A stretch of 64,000 nucleotides of DNA from CBDFKQ01 sp965248855 (GTDB lineage Bacteria > Bacteroidota > Bacteroidia > Cytophagales > 172606-1): positions 124,001 through 188,000 of the forward strand of contig CBDFKQ010000004.1 of assembly GCA_965248855.1 (NCBI GenBank), given 5' to 3'. The notes under the pieces are model-generated. The model was given only the letters and a program-made list of their open reading frames with translations, was not told the origin of the DNA and did no database searches. The position numbers were made by a program, and so were the translations under genes. Below are positions 27,845 through 36,572 of the stretch, in pieces. Positions within the stretch are counted from its first letter, which is position 1. Each line of letters starts with the position of its first letter.

Positions 27845-28105
27845 ATAAGGTACTTTTTTGTTCGCACCTCACAAAAAAGATTTCCACTGCAATCCCTAAC
27901 CCAAAAGACAAAAATAATTCATAAAGATTATCTCATTAACAATAACAGTATACTAATAATTGAAAATTATATTGACTATTTTAAAAAAAAATTAATTGTT
28001 CATTTCTTTTTCATCTTTTTTTACTTCTTTTCTCTTTCTTCTTTCTACTATTTTTTTCGAAAAATTCTCATTCTTCCCTACTAAAAACTTATATTTCGGG
28101 CTTTA

Positions 28106-31063
28106 ATGAAATTAAGAATGAAAGAAGCCCTTCAAGAACTTTCCTTACAGATAAAAGGTGAATTATTTACCGATACTGTAATGCGCACCTTATATGCAAC
28201 CGATGCATCAGCATATCGCGAAATGCCTCTTGGTGTAAGTATTCCTAAAGATATTGATGACATAAAAAAAATAATTGCTTTTGCACATAAAAATAAAACA
28301 TCAATTATACCGCGTACTGCCGGCACATCTTTAGCAGGTCAGGTTGTGGGAAATGGAATTGTGGTAGATGTTTCCAGAAATTTTACAAAAATATTAGAAG
28401 TAAATAATGAAGAAAAATGGGTAAGAGTGCAACCCGGTGTAATAAGGGATGAATTAAATTTTTATTTAAAAGAATTCGGTTTGATGTTCGGACCGGAAAC
28501 CTCTACCGCCAATCGTGCAATGATAGGCGGAATGGTTGGAAATAATTCCTGCGGATCAAATTCAGTTGTTTATGGCAGTACACGCGAACATTTAATATCA
28601 GTAAAAGCAATTTTAAGTGATGGCTCAGAGGTAGAATTTTCATCCGAATCATCAAAAGAAATACTTGATAAAAATACTTTTGAAAGTAATATTTATAAAA
28701 AAATATTTGAAATACTTTCTGATAATGATAATCAAAATGAAATCAAAAATGAATTTCCAAAAGCTTCTGTCGAACGCAGAAATACAGGATATGCATTAGA
28801 TATGTTGTTGGCTTGCCAACCTTTTACAAAAAATGGCGATAATTTTAATTTTTGTAAGTTAATAGCAGGTTCCGAAGGTACTTTATGTTTTATCACCGAA
28901 ATAAAACTAAATGTTGTTCCGCTTCCACCAAAAGAAATCGGATTGGTTTGTATCCATTTTAATAATGTAGATGAAAGTTTAAAGGCTAATTTAATTGCAC
29001 TTAAATACAAACCTTCTGCATCTGAACTTATTGACCATTATATACTTGAATGCACAAAAAATAATATTGAACAGCAAAAGAACCGGTTTTTTGTTCAGGG
29101 GGATCCGGGAGCTATTTTAGTTGTAGAGTTTTGCAAAGAAAATAAAGAAGAAATTATAGAAATCGCAAATCAAATGGAAATTGAGATGCGACAAAATAAT
29201 TTGGGTTTTCATTTTCCACTGTTATTTGGAGAAGACACAAAAAAAATATGGACATTACGAAAAGCAGGTTTGGGTTTGTTATCCAATTTACCCGGAGACG
29301 AAAAAGCAGTAGCAGTAATTGAAGATACTGCAGTAGATGTTAACGATTTACCCGAATATATAAGAGAATTTAATGAAATTTTAAAAAAGCATGGTATGTA
29401 TGCGGTTCATTATGCGCATGCGGGTTCCGGTGAATTACATTTACGACCAATTATTAATTTAAAAACAAATGTAGGCCATCAGCAATTCAGGTTGATAGCT
29501 GAAGAAATTGCAACGCTTGTTAAAAAATATAAAGGTTCTTTAAGTGGTGAACATGGCGATGGGCGTTTGCGTGGCGAATTTATAAAGCAAATGGTGGGTG
29601 AAAAAAATTATGCCTTGATGAAAGAAATCAAGCATATTTTTGATCCTGAAAATATATTTAATCCCGGCAAAATAGTTGATTCTCCACCCATGGATACCTT
29701 TCTTCGATATGAAGCCGGACAACAAACACCAAAATTTAAAACATATTTTCGCTACCACAATCAGGATGTGTTGCAACATGCCGAGCAATGCAATGGCTCG
29801 GGAGATTGCAGAAAAACGGAAATATCCGGTGGGACAATGTGCCCAAGTTATATGGCTACCAGAAATGAGAAAGACACCACACGTGCAAGAGCCAATATTT
29901 TAAGAGAATTTTTAACACACTCCGATAAACTCAACAGGTTTGACCACAAAGAAATAAAAGAAGTAATGGATTTGTGCCTGAGTTGCAAAGGTTGCAAATC
30001 AGAATGCCCTTCTAATGTGGATGTTGCAAAATTGAAAGCAGAATTTTTACAAAACTATCACGATGCAAACGGAATACCTTTAAGAAGTAAATTAATTGGA
30101 AATTTTAGCAAACTATCAAAAATAGCTTCTAATGTTCCATGGGCTTACAATTTAATATTTGGTACTCCTGTTTTAAGAAAAATAGCAAATACGATTGTTG
30201 GTTTCCATCCGGAAAGGTCAATGCCATTATTGGCAAAAACTACTCTTAAAAAATGGTTTACTAACAGAACTATTAAATTAGTTTCAAGCATTAAGGATAG
30301 TCCTTCAATAATCACCTCCCCTCCTGTTTCTGACAAGAAAGTTTATTTTTTTTGTGATGAATTTACAAATTATAATGATGTGGAAATCGGAAAAAAAGCA
30401 ATTTTATTATTAGAAAAATTAGGCTATCAGGTTTTAATTCCCTCACATGTTGAAAGTGGAAGAGCCTATTTATCAAAAGGAATGTTGAAAGAAGGAAAAA
30501 AGATTGCTAATGAAAATGTGAAACTTTTAAAAAACGTAATTACAGAAAAAATACCGTTAATTGGGCTCGAACCCTCAGCTATACTTACTTTTAGGGATGA
30601 ATATCCGGATTTGGTAAATGGTGAACTTGTTGAAGATGCAAATAAATTAGCAAAAAATGTTTTTTTAATCGATGAATTTTTATCTGATGAAGCAGAAAAA
30701 GGAAATATCAAAACAGAACAGTTTACCAATGAAAAACAATTAATAAAGCTTCACGGGCATTGCCAGCAAAAAGCAATGAGTTCTTTAGTTTATACAAAAA
30801 AAATATTGTCACTTCCGAAAAATTATAACGTTCAGTTAATTCCATCCGGTTGCTGTGGTATGGCAGGATCATTTGGTTACGAAAAAGAACATTATGATAT
30901 ATCAATGAAAATTGGTGAACTTGTTTTATTTCCAACTGTTCGAAAACAAGGCTTAGATGTTATTATTGCTGCACCCGGCACAAGTTGCCGCCATCAAATA
31001 CATGATGGAACAGGTAGAAAAGCCATGCATCCGGTTGAAATTTTGTGGGATGCAATTATTTAA
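28106..31063 (+). CDS. FAD-linked oxidase / Fe-S fusion (D-lactate or 2-hydroxyacid dehydrogenase type)
   Basis: The 985-residue fusion has an N-terminal FAD_binding_4 domain (IIPRTAGTSLAGQVVGNG, MVGNNSCGSNSVVYGSTREH) and FAD-oxidase_C to about residue 540 (LSGEHGDGRLRGEF). Ferredoxin-type clusters follow (CNGSGDCRKTEISGGTMCP, CLSCKGCKSECPSNVDVAKL), and a C-terminal CCG-type domain resembles GlpC/LutA (HGHCQQKAM, PSGCCGMAGSFGYEKEHYD). Such proteins oxidise D-lactate, glycolate or a related 2-hydroxyacid and pass electrons to the membrane. The substrate cannot be set from sequence. In the first CCG-like half the usual Cys is replaced (LEPSAILTFRDEYPDL). Length is normal for the fusion. Confidence 0.9.
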   Translation: MKLRMKEALQELSLQIKGELFTDTVMRTLYATDASAYREMPLGVSIPKDIDDIKKIIAFAHKNKTSIIPRTAGTSLAGQVVGNGIVVDVSRNFTKILEVNNEEKWVRVQPGVIRDELNFYLKEFGLMFGPETSTANRAMIGGMVGNNSCGSNSVVYGSTREHLISVKAILSDGSEVEFSSESSKEILDKNTFESNIYKKIFEILSDNDNQNEIKNEFPKASVERRNTGYALDMLLACQPFTKNGDNFNFCKLIAGSEGTLCFITEIKLNVVPLPPKEIGLVCIHFNNVDESLKANLIALKYKPSASELIDHYILECTKNNIEQQKNRFFVQGDPGAILVVEFCKENKEEIIEIANQMEIEMRQNNLGFHFPLLFGEDTKKIWTLRKAGLGLLSNLPGDEKAVAVIEDTAVDVNDLPEYIREFNEILKKHGMYAVHYAHAGSGELHLRPIINLKTNVGHQQFRLIAEEIATLVKKYKGSLSGEHGDGRLRGEFIKQMVGEKNYALMKEIKHIFDPENIFNPGKIVDSPPMDTFLRYEAGQQTPKFKTYFRYHNQDVLQHAEQCNGSGDCRKTEISGGTMCPSYMATRNEKDTTRARANILREFLTHSDKLNRFDHKEIKEVMDLCLSCKGCKSECPSNVDVAKLKAEFLQNYHDANGIPLRSKLIGNFSKLSKIASNVPWAYNLIFGTPVLRKIANTIVGFHPERSMPLLAKTTLKKWFTNRTIKLVSSIKDSPSIITSPPVSDKKVYFFCDEFTNYNDVEIGKKAILLLEKLGYQVLIPSHVESGRAYLSKGMLKEGKKIANENVKLLKNVITEKIPLIGLEPSAILTFRDEYPDLVNGELVEDANKLAKNVFLIDEFLSDEAEKGNIKTEQFTNEKQLIKLHGHCQQKAMSSLVYTKKILSLPKNYNVQLIPSGCCGMAGSFGYEKEHYDISMKIGELVLFPTVRKQGLDVIIAAPGTSCRHQIHDGTGRKAMHPVEILWDAII

Positions 31064-31171
31064 TAGTTATACACCTTAAAGAATGTTTTAAGTAAAATTT
31101 ATGTGAATTTGGTTTGTCTAAATAATATTATGCTTAAAAATTTAATTCAGTTATAAAAATTAAAGTAATTT

Positions 31172-31211
31172 TAAATTATCAGTTTATCAATATCAAAATA
31201 TTCATAATTTG
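31172..31211. repeat. dispersed intergenic motif, copy 2
   Basis: TTTATCAATATCAAAATATT followed by CATAATTTG matches the other two copies in about 20 of 27 positions. It lies between the convergent FAD/Fe-S fusion and alanine dehydrogenase-like genes. Confidence 0.35.
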
Positions 31212-31242
31212 AAAACTATTTTTAATTCAGAATATAAAATTT

Positions 31243-32448
31243 CTATTTCACAAAATCATTTAAATAAGAAAATTTTTCTGTCAGTTTACCATCGGCGGTA
31301 ATAGTAGCATTTTTTAAAATTTTTCTTTCGTCGTGATTAAAAAAATGCGGCAGAATGAATTCAATAAATTGTCTGCCAAAAAATTCCGATGCATCGTAAG
31401 GTATTTCACATGGCAAGTTATCGATCGACATTACTGAAATATTTTTTTTAAGATTACTGAAAGCCTCTTCTTCCGTTTTTCTTTCAGGATCAAAATCAAA
31501 AACCGGAACAAGAATGGAAGTAGGTTTAATGGTGCTCGGTAAAGAGCCATTGATATCGCAAGTTATATCAGCAATAATTTTCATTTTAAAATCTTGCGAT
31601 AACATATCTTCATCGCAAAATAATTTCGGAGCTTTTGGATCCCAATATGAAGTGGCAATAAGTACATCAGCTACTTTTGTAAATTTTGAAAAAACGGTTT
31701 CATAATTTTGCGGATGATAATGAAAATCTTCATTATCCCAAGGTAAATCATTTATATGATAATGATAATCCCTTGATTGCAAAGGAGTATAAACAGGTTC
31801 GTCAAATTTTTTTTCTAAAAAAGCAGTTGAACTCACCTTTCGTATATTCATTCCATCCAACACTTCCATTGCACCTTTCCCAACTCTTCCGGTACCTGTA
31901 ATCGCTATTTTAATTGGTGGTAAATTCACTTTTGAATATTCCTGTTGAATTTCAGCATAGTTGTAACAATGATATGCACGCTTTATATCAAATAAATTAA
32001 ATTTCTTTCCATACATCCAAATAGCATTATAAGCACCTACTATACCGGCATACCTGCCAAATGCAATTAATCTTTCATGTGTCACAGGGTTTGTAAGGCA
32101 TTCATAATCAATAAGGGTAATGTTTTTTTCTAAAATAATTTTTAATAAATTTTTATTATGTTCCTGTGCTTTTATGGTATGGGAAAAGAAAAAATATGTT
32201 TTATTTTCAATCAGTTTATCAACAGGTACTTCTTTTATTCCGAGCAAAATATCGCATTGATCCATATTTTCACTCAATGTAATTCCTGCGTTTTTATATT
32301 CTTCATCATTTATACAACGATGCTCAGAGGGTTCGATAATGAATTCGATTTCAGAAAATGCATGCATTATTTCTTTACATTGCATAGGAAGCAGTGATAC
32401 CCTTCTTTCAGGAGGAATTTTTCCTTCTTTTATAATTCCTATTTTCAT
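31243..32448 (-). CDS. NAD(P)-dependent alanine/saccharopine dehydrogenase-like enzyme
   Basis: The 401-residue cytoplasmic protein has an AlaDh/PNT N-terminal domain (MKIGIIKEGKIPPERRVSL) with the family's HTIKAQEHN and YECLTNP segments, then a Rossmann domain with the nucleotide-binding ITGTGRVGKGAMEVL. The family includes alanine dehydrogenase and lysine-forming saccharopine dehydrogenase. The TGTGRVG motif and C-terminal FDFDPERKTEEEAF region make it look nearer the saccharopine dehydrogenase side. No lysine-pathway neighbour confirms this. It converges on the 2-hydroxyacid dehydrogenase gene and is divergent from the enoyl-CoA hydratase. Confidence 0.75.
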   Translation of the reverse strand: MKIGIIKEGKIPPERRVSLLPMQCKEIMHAFSEIEFIIEPSEHRCINDEEYKNAGITLSENMDQCDILLGIKEVPVDKLIENKTYFFFSHTIKAQEHNKNLLKIILEKNITLIDYECLTNPVTHERLIAFGRYAGIVGAYNAIWMYGKKFNLFDIKRAYHCYNYAEIQQEYSKVNLPPIKIAITGTGRVGKGAMEVLDGMNIRKVSSTAFLEKKFDEPVYTPLQSRDYHYHINDLPWDNEDFHYHPQNYETVFSKFTKVADVLIATSYWDPKAPKLFCDEDMLSQDFKMKIIADITCDINGSLPSTIKPTSILVPVFDFDPERKTEEEAFSNLKKNISVMSIDNLPCEIPYDASEFFGRQFIEFILPHFFNHDERKILKNATITADGKLTEKFSYLNDFVK

Positions 32449-32567
32449 AAAATTTTATAAAAAATACTTTCAACCAATATTTTAAAATGATATTTAATTT
32501 ATGACAGATTTTCGTCTACTTTGTAAATATCAATTTTAATTTTTCGAAAAAAAAGAATCTGCTTATT

Positions 32568-33338
32568 ATGTATAAAGATATCCTTTATGAAATTGCTGAA
32601 AGCGTTTGCACAATTACGCTGAACAGGCCGGAGGTTTACAATGCTATCAATGAAAATATCGCTGCCGAATTATACAAAGCATTGGTAGATGCAAGTCAGG
32701 ATGAAAATGTTCGAGCAATTGTTTTAACAGGAAATGGCAAAGCATTTTGCTCAGGTGCAGATTTGAAAGTAGATAATAAAAATTCTTTTGGTGAAATATT
32801 AAGAAAAAGATACAACCCAATTATTATAGTAATCCGCAATATGTCAAAACCAATTGTATGCAAATTAAATGGCATTGCAGTAGGTGCGGGGAGTTCACTC
32901 GCCTTGGCATGCGACATGATAATTGCATCAGAAGAAGCTGCATTATCACAAATTTTTATAAATATCGGCTTGATACCTGATGCGGGTTCATCGTTTTTTT
33001 TACCAAGGTTAATCGGTGCCGCAAAAACATTCGAGCTATTTTCAACAGGCAGAAAGGTATCAGCAAAAGAAGCTTTTGAAATTGGTTTAATCAACAAGGT
33101 AGTTCCATCAGCAGATTTAGATTCTGCAACACTAACATTAGCCGCACATTACGCAAATACACCAACGGTAGCCATATCATTAATTAAAAAATTAATTAAT
33201 AAATCTTTTAATTCATCATTAGAAGAAATGTTGGAAACCGAAGCAGAATTTCAAGATTTAGCAGGAAATACAGATGACTTTAGTGAAGGCGTAAAAGCGT
33301 TTTTAGAAAAGCGAAAACCTGCGTTTAAAGGAAAATAA
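32568..33338 (+). CDS. enoyl-CoA hydratase/isomerase family protein
   Basis: The 256-residue crotonase-fold enzyme has the family start (ITLNRPEVYNAINENI), the first oxyanion-hole segment (AFCSGADLK), the second (KLNGIAVGAGSSLALACDMI), and the IGLIPDAGSSFFLPRLIG stretch seen in PaaG-like isomerases, where Asp replaces one catalytic Glu. It is therefore nearer PaaG-type isomerases than FadB-type hydratases. It would act on an acyl-CoA in fatty-acid or aromatic-acid breakdown. It stands alone, upstream of tRNA-Arg. Confidence 0.85.
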   Translation: MYKDILYEIAESVCTITLNRPEVYNAINENIAAELYKALVDASQDENVRAIVLTGNGKAFCSGADLKVDNKNSFGEILRKRYNPIIIVIRNMSKPIVCKLNGIAVGAGSSLALACDMIIASEEAALSQIFINIGLIPDAGSSFFLPRLIGAAKTFELFSTGRKVSAKEAFEIGLINKVVPSADLDSATLTLAAHYANTPTVAISLIKKLINKSFNSSLEEMLETEAEFQDLAGNTDDFSEGVKAFLEKRKPAFKGK

Positions 33339-33342
33339 TTTT

Positions 33343-33373
33343 TTTGCATAAACAGAAAATAATTTTACCTTTG
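33343..33373 (+). promoter_or_regulatory. consensus Bacteroidota promoter for tRNA-Arg
   Basis: TTTG (33343-33346), a 19-base spacer, then TACCTTTG (33366-33373) exactly match the TTTG/TAnnTTTG consensus of the Bacteroidota primary sigma factor. The tRNA begins 12 bp after the -7 box. The -33 element starts only 5 bp beyond the stop of the preceding gene. Confidence 0.85.
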
Positions 33374-33384
33374 CAACCCATAAT

Positions 33385-33458
33385 GTTTTCGTAGCTCAAT
33401 TGGATAGAGCACCTGACTACGGATCAGGAGGTTTGGGGTTCGACTCCCTACGAGAACA
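33385..33458 (+). tRNA. tRNA-Arg (anticodon ACG)
   Basis: All four stems fold. The acceptor GTTTTCG pairs with CGAGAAC (one T-G pair) with discriminator A at 33458. The D stem is GCTC/GAGC. The anticodon stem CCTGA/TCAGG surrounds the loop CTACGGA with anticodon ACG at 33419-33421. The T arm is TGGGG-TTCGACT-CCCTA. The 3' CCA is not encoded. The ACG anticodon is normally edited to ICG and reads CGU, CGC and CGA. Confidence 0.95.
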
Positions 33459-33469
33459 CACATAAAATA

Positions 33470-33502
33470 AAGCCAACTACTATGTAATTGGCTTCTTTTT
33501 TT
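33470..33502 (+). terminator. intrinsic terminator of tRNA-Arg
   Basis: AAGCCAA (33470-33476) pairs with TTGGCTT (33488-33494), followed by a C and seven T residues. It lies 12 bp after the tRNA. Confidence 0.8.
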
Positions 33503-33647
33503 GCCAATATTCGAAGTATAAATTAAATTTCTTTATAAATACGTTTTTAAATATTGTAACATTTTATTTATAATAGCGTTTCTTAAAAATTTGAATGAAT
33601 AAATTATAAGTATTCACCATTCTTAATAATTAATTCATTCAATTTAT

Positions 33648-33655
33648 TACTTTTG
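33648..33655 (+). promoter_or_regulatory. putative -7 element before the polysaccharide locus
   Basis: TACTTTTG matches TAnnTTTG and lies 55 bp before the ABC permease, the first gene of the 19-kb plus-strand glycan cluster. No TTTG is found at the -33 position, so the match is partial. Confidence 0.45.
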
Positions 33656-33709
33656 CCATTGATAGTAATTGCTACAATTTAACAAGCTAAGTAGATTAAA
33701 TAATTTATA

Positions 33710-34558
33710 ATGCAGGCAGCCGAACAGTGGGATTTAGAAATTAAACCACAAGACAACGTTTTTAACCTTCACCTAAAAGATGTTTGGAGATATAGGGATT
33801 TATTGGTTTTATTAGTAAGGCGGGATTTTGTTTCTTTTTACAAACAAACCATTTTTGGACCATTATGGTTTTTTATTCAACCTATATTTACAACAATAAC
33901 ATTCACAATTATTTTTGGAGGACTAGCAGGTATAAGTACTAATGATGCACCCAGACCACTATTTTATATGGCAGGTATAACTGCATGGAACTACTTTTCT
34001 GATTGCCTTACTAAAACATCTACAGTTTTTAGAGATAATTCAGGTATTTTTGGAAAAGTATATTTTCCGAGGCTTATTATGCCTTTGAGTATTATTTTTT
34101 CAAACTTAGTAAAATTTGTTATTCAGTTTATTTTACTACTTGTGATGCTGTTTTATTACCTATTTCAAAAAGAAAATGTACATCCCAATTTTTATATATT
34201 ATTATTTCCAGTTATAATCTTTTTAATGGCGCTCCTTGGTTTAGGGATAGGTTTAATTGTAACAGCACTTACAACAAAATATCGCGATTTGGCATTCCTT
34301 GTAGGATTTGGCGTTCAGTTATTAATGTATGCTACACCTGTAATCTATCCATTGTCTGCTGTTCCGGATAAGTATAGAGAACTATTAGCATTTAATCCAT
34401 TAAGCGGTTTGGTAGAAACATTCAGATATTCTTTTTTAGGTACAGGCCAATTTTATATAGGAGCATTTATTTATAGCATTTTTAGCAGTTTGATTATTTT
34501 TTTTATAGGTCTGGTTATTTTTAATAAGGTAGAAAAGGATTTTGTAGATACAGTTTAA
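33710..34558 (+). CDS. polysaccharide ABC exporter permease (Wzm/TagG type)
   Basis: The 282-residue membrane protein has the ABC-2 type fold with six predicted helices. It opens with an amphipathic cytoplasmic segment (DVWRYRDLLVLLVRRDFVSF) and has the QTIFGPLWFFIQP motif shared by Wzm and TagG. The C-terminal FNPLSGLVETFRYSFLG is also typical. It would form the membrane channel that exports a lipid-linked glycan to the periplasm, with the ATPase encoded 33 bp downstream. It is the first gene of the surface-polysaccharide locus. Confidence 0.93.
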   Translation: MQAAEQWDLEIKPQDNVFNLHLKDVWRYRDLLVLLVRRDFVSFYKQTIFGPLWFFIQPIFTTITFTIIFGGLAGISTNDAPRPLFYMAGITAWNYFSDCLTKTSTVFRDNSGIFGKVYFPRLIMPLSIIFSNLVKFVIQFILLLVMLFYYLFQKENVHPNFYILLFPVIIFLMALLGLGIGLIVTALTTKYRDLAFLVGFGVQLLMYATPVIYPLSAVPDKYRELLAFNPLSGLVETFRYSFLGTGQFYIGAFIYSIFSSLIIFFIGLVIFNKVEKDFVDTV

Positions 34559-34591
34559 TTAAAAGTAGCATTAATTTAAGATATTAATTGA

Positions 34592-35890
34592 ATGAGTAAT
34601 ATTGCTATTAAGGTTGAAAATTTATCAAAGGCTTATCAAATTGGCGAATTTTCCACTGGTACATTAAGTAATGATATCCATCGTTGGTGGAGTATTGTAC
34701 AGGGCAAAGAAGACCCATATTTAAAAGTTGGAGAAACAAATGTTAGGTCTATAAAAGGCGAAAGTAATATAGTTTGGAGTCTGAAGGACATTAATTTTGA
34801 AATAGGTGAAGGAGATGCAGTAGGAATTATAGGCAGAAACGGTGCCGGGAAGAGTACCCTTTTAAAATTATTAAGCAGGGTTACTTCGCCAACTACCGGG
34901 TCAATTAAAGTAAAGGGAAGGATAGCAAGTTTATTAGAAGTTGGTACGGGTTTTCATCCGGAACTTACCGGAAGGGAAAATATTTATCTAAACGGTGCCA
35001 TTTTGGGCATGCGTAAAAAAGAAATCACGAAAAAATTTGATGAAATTGTAGCTTTTTCCGGAGTTGATCGTTATATAGACACGCCTGTTAAAAGATACAG
35101 TAGCGGAATGTATGTTCGGCTTGCATTTGCGGTAGCAGCCCATTTAGAAAGTGAAATTTTAATTGTGGACGAAGTTTTAGCTGTAGGTGATGCAGAATTT
35201 CAAAAAAAATGTCTTGGGAAGATGGGAGATGTGAGCAAGAGCGAAGGAAGAACAGTTTTATTTGTAAGTCATAATATGGCGGCAGTAAAGACTTTATGTA
35301 ATACAGGCATGCTGTTAATAAATGGAGAATTAAACAATATCGGCAATGCAATCAATATTGTTAAAAAATACTATAAAGAAGGCTATGATCAAGACACAAA
35401 ATCATCAATCGATCCATATCGGTTAACTTCAGATGAAAACTCGCCAATTCATGTTACCAATATTTGTTTAGAAGGTCATGAAGATTTAATTCCAAAATTA
35501 CCCTTAAGCTATATCCCGGTTATTTTGGTCTATCTTACTGTAAAAAGACCTATTGTAAATGCAAATATTACAATTTCACTTTTCGACTCCGATGGCACTA
35601 ATGTTGGATTAGCATTTAGTTTGGATGACAATTATTTTTTAAATATTGATGAAATTGGAAATTACGTACTTGAATTTTCATTTCAACATTTATCTTTATC
35701 ACCGAATGAATATAGTATTGGATTGGGAATAAACCAATCTGACAAAACCCCTGCTTGGGAAGTTATATCATTATTTCCATTATTTAATATTGAAAACCAG
35801 GGAAACATTCATTATTATACATCGAGAAATTGGGGTGTAAATCATTTTATTAATAGTCAATGGTCAATAAAAAAAATAAATAATGGTTAA
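34592..35890 (+). CDS. polysaccharide ABC exporter ATPase (Wzt type) with C-terminal glycan-binding-like domain
   Basis: The 432-residue protein carries an ATPase in residues 1-250: Walker A GRNGAGKS (81-88), signature YSSGMYVRLAFAVA, Walker B EILIVDEVLAVGD, and switch His in VSHNMAAV. Residues about 285-425 form a beta-rich extension like the Wzt C-terminal domain (NITISLFDSDGTNVG), which in E. coli O9a binds the modified non-reducing end of the O-chain. This points to export of a completed, end-modified polymer rather than the Wzx/Wzy route. Its stop overlaps the next gene, a methyltransferase, by 8 bp. Confidence 0.93.
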   Translation: MSNIAIKVENLSKAYQIGEFSTGTLSNDIHRWWSIVQGKEDPYLKVGETNVRSIKGESNIVWSLKDINFEIGEGDAVGIIGRNGAGKSTLLKLLSRVTSPTTGSIKVKGRIASLLEVGTGFHPELTGRENIYLNGAILGMRKKEITKKFDEIVAFSGVDRYIDTPVKRYSSGMYVRLAFAVAAHLESEILIVDEVLAVGDAEFQKKCLGKMGDVSKSEGRTVLFVSHNMAAVKTLCNTGMLLINGELNNIGNAINIVKKYYKEGYDQDTKSSIDPYRLTSDENSPIHVTNICLEGHEDLIPKLPLSYIPVILVYLTVKRPIVNANITISLFDSDGTNVGLAFSLDDNYFLNIDEIGNYVLEFSFQHLSLSPNEYSIGLGINQSDKTPAWEVISLFPLFNIENQGNIHYYTSRNWGVNHFINSQWSIKKINNG

Positions 35891-36572
35891 ATTTGCTAAA
35901 ACCCGTATTAAAAATTTTATTAAAAAAAATTCAGGTTTGATGGAATATGAAGAATTTTATCAAGAATTTTTAAATAGGAGAGAAATAGAAGAAAAAAAAT
36001 TACCTAAAGTTACTCTTTTAGAAAAGCATATTCAAAATTTAAAAGTTTTATCCAACAGAGTTGAATTGCTTAAAAAGCTAAAGAAAGAAGCTGTTTGCGC
36101 AGAAATAGGTGTTAATAAAGGTGATTTTTCAGAATTAATATTAAAGTATACTTCTCCTGATAAATTACATTTAATAGATTTATGGGGAGAAGAAGTACGA
36201 TATCATAGAGGGTTAAAACTCGAAGTGGAAAATAAGTTTAACGAAGAAATATTACAGAAAAAAATAGAAATTAATATTGGCCTATCAACTGATGTATTAA
36301 TTAATTTTCCTGATTACTATTTTGACTGGGTTTATTTGGATACTGCTCATGTGTATGATATTACTAAACATGAATTAAGTATTTTAAAAAACAAAGTTAA
36401 AAGAGATGGTATAATAACAGGCCATGATTATATTATTGGCAATTGGGCAGGTGACTGTCGATATGGAGTTATTGAGGCAGTAAGTGAGCTATGCGTTCAT
36501 GATGGATGGGAACTTATTCATTTGACTATCAATAAAGATGAAATGCCTAGTTTTGCAATTCAAAGATTATGA
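35883..36572 (+). CDS. class I SAM methyltransferase (Methyltransf_24-like)
   Basis: The 229-residue protein has a basic N-terminal region with a possible membrane-associated helix, then a SAM-binding fold: AEIGVNKGDFSELIL, LHLIDLWGEE and the acidic DWVYLDTAHVYDITKHEL, with GHDYIIGNWAGDCRYGV near the end. The last segments resemble the glycan-modifying Methyltransf_24 group, which often binds a metal. It overlaps the Wzt gene by 8 bp and the formyltransferase by 4 bp, so all are co-translated. The position suggests it methylates a sugar of the exported glycan, possibly as a chain-ending step. Start GTG/ATG choice: the ATG at 35883 is used. Confidence 0.8.
   Translation: MVKFAKTRIKNFIKKNSGLMEYEEFYQEFLNRREIEEKKLPKVTLLEKHIQNLKVLSNRVELLKKLKKEAVCAEIGVNKGDFSELILKYTSPDKLHLIDLWGEEVRYHRGLKLEVENKFNEEILQKKIEINIGLSTDVLINFPDYYFDWVYLDTAHVYDITKHELSILKNKVKRDGIITGHDYIIGNWAGDCRYGVIEAVSELCVHDGWELIHLTINKDEMPSFAIQRL

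Noticed and set aside
27853..27879. CTTTTTTG/CAAAAAAG inverted repeat after the HAMP kinase
   Set aside because: The stem has only 8 weak pairs and a loop of 11; it could form by chance in this composition.
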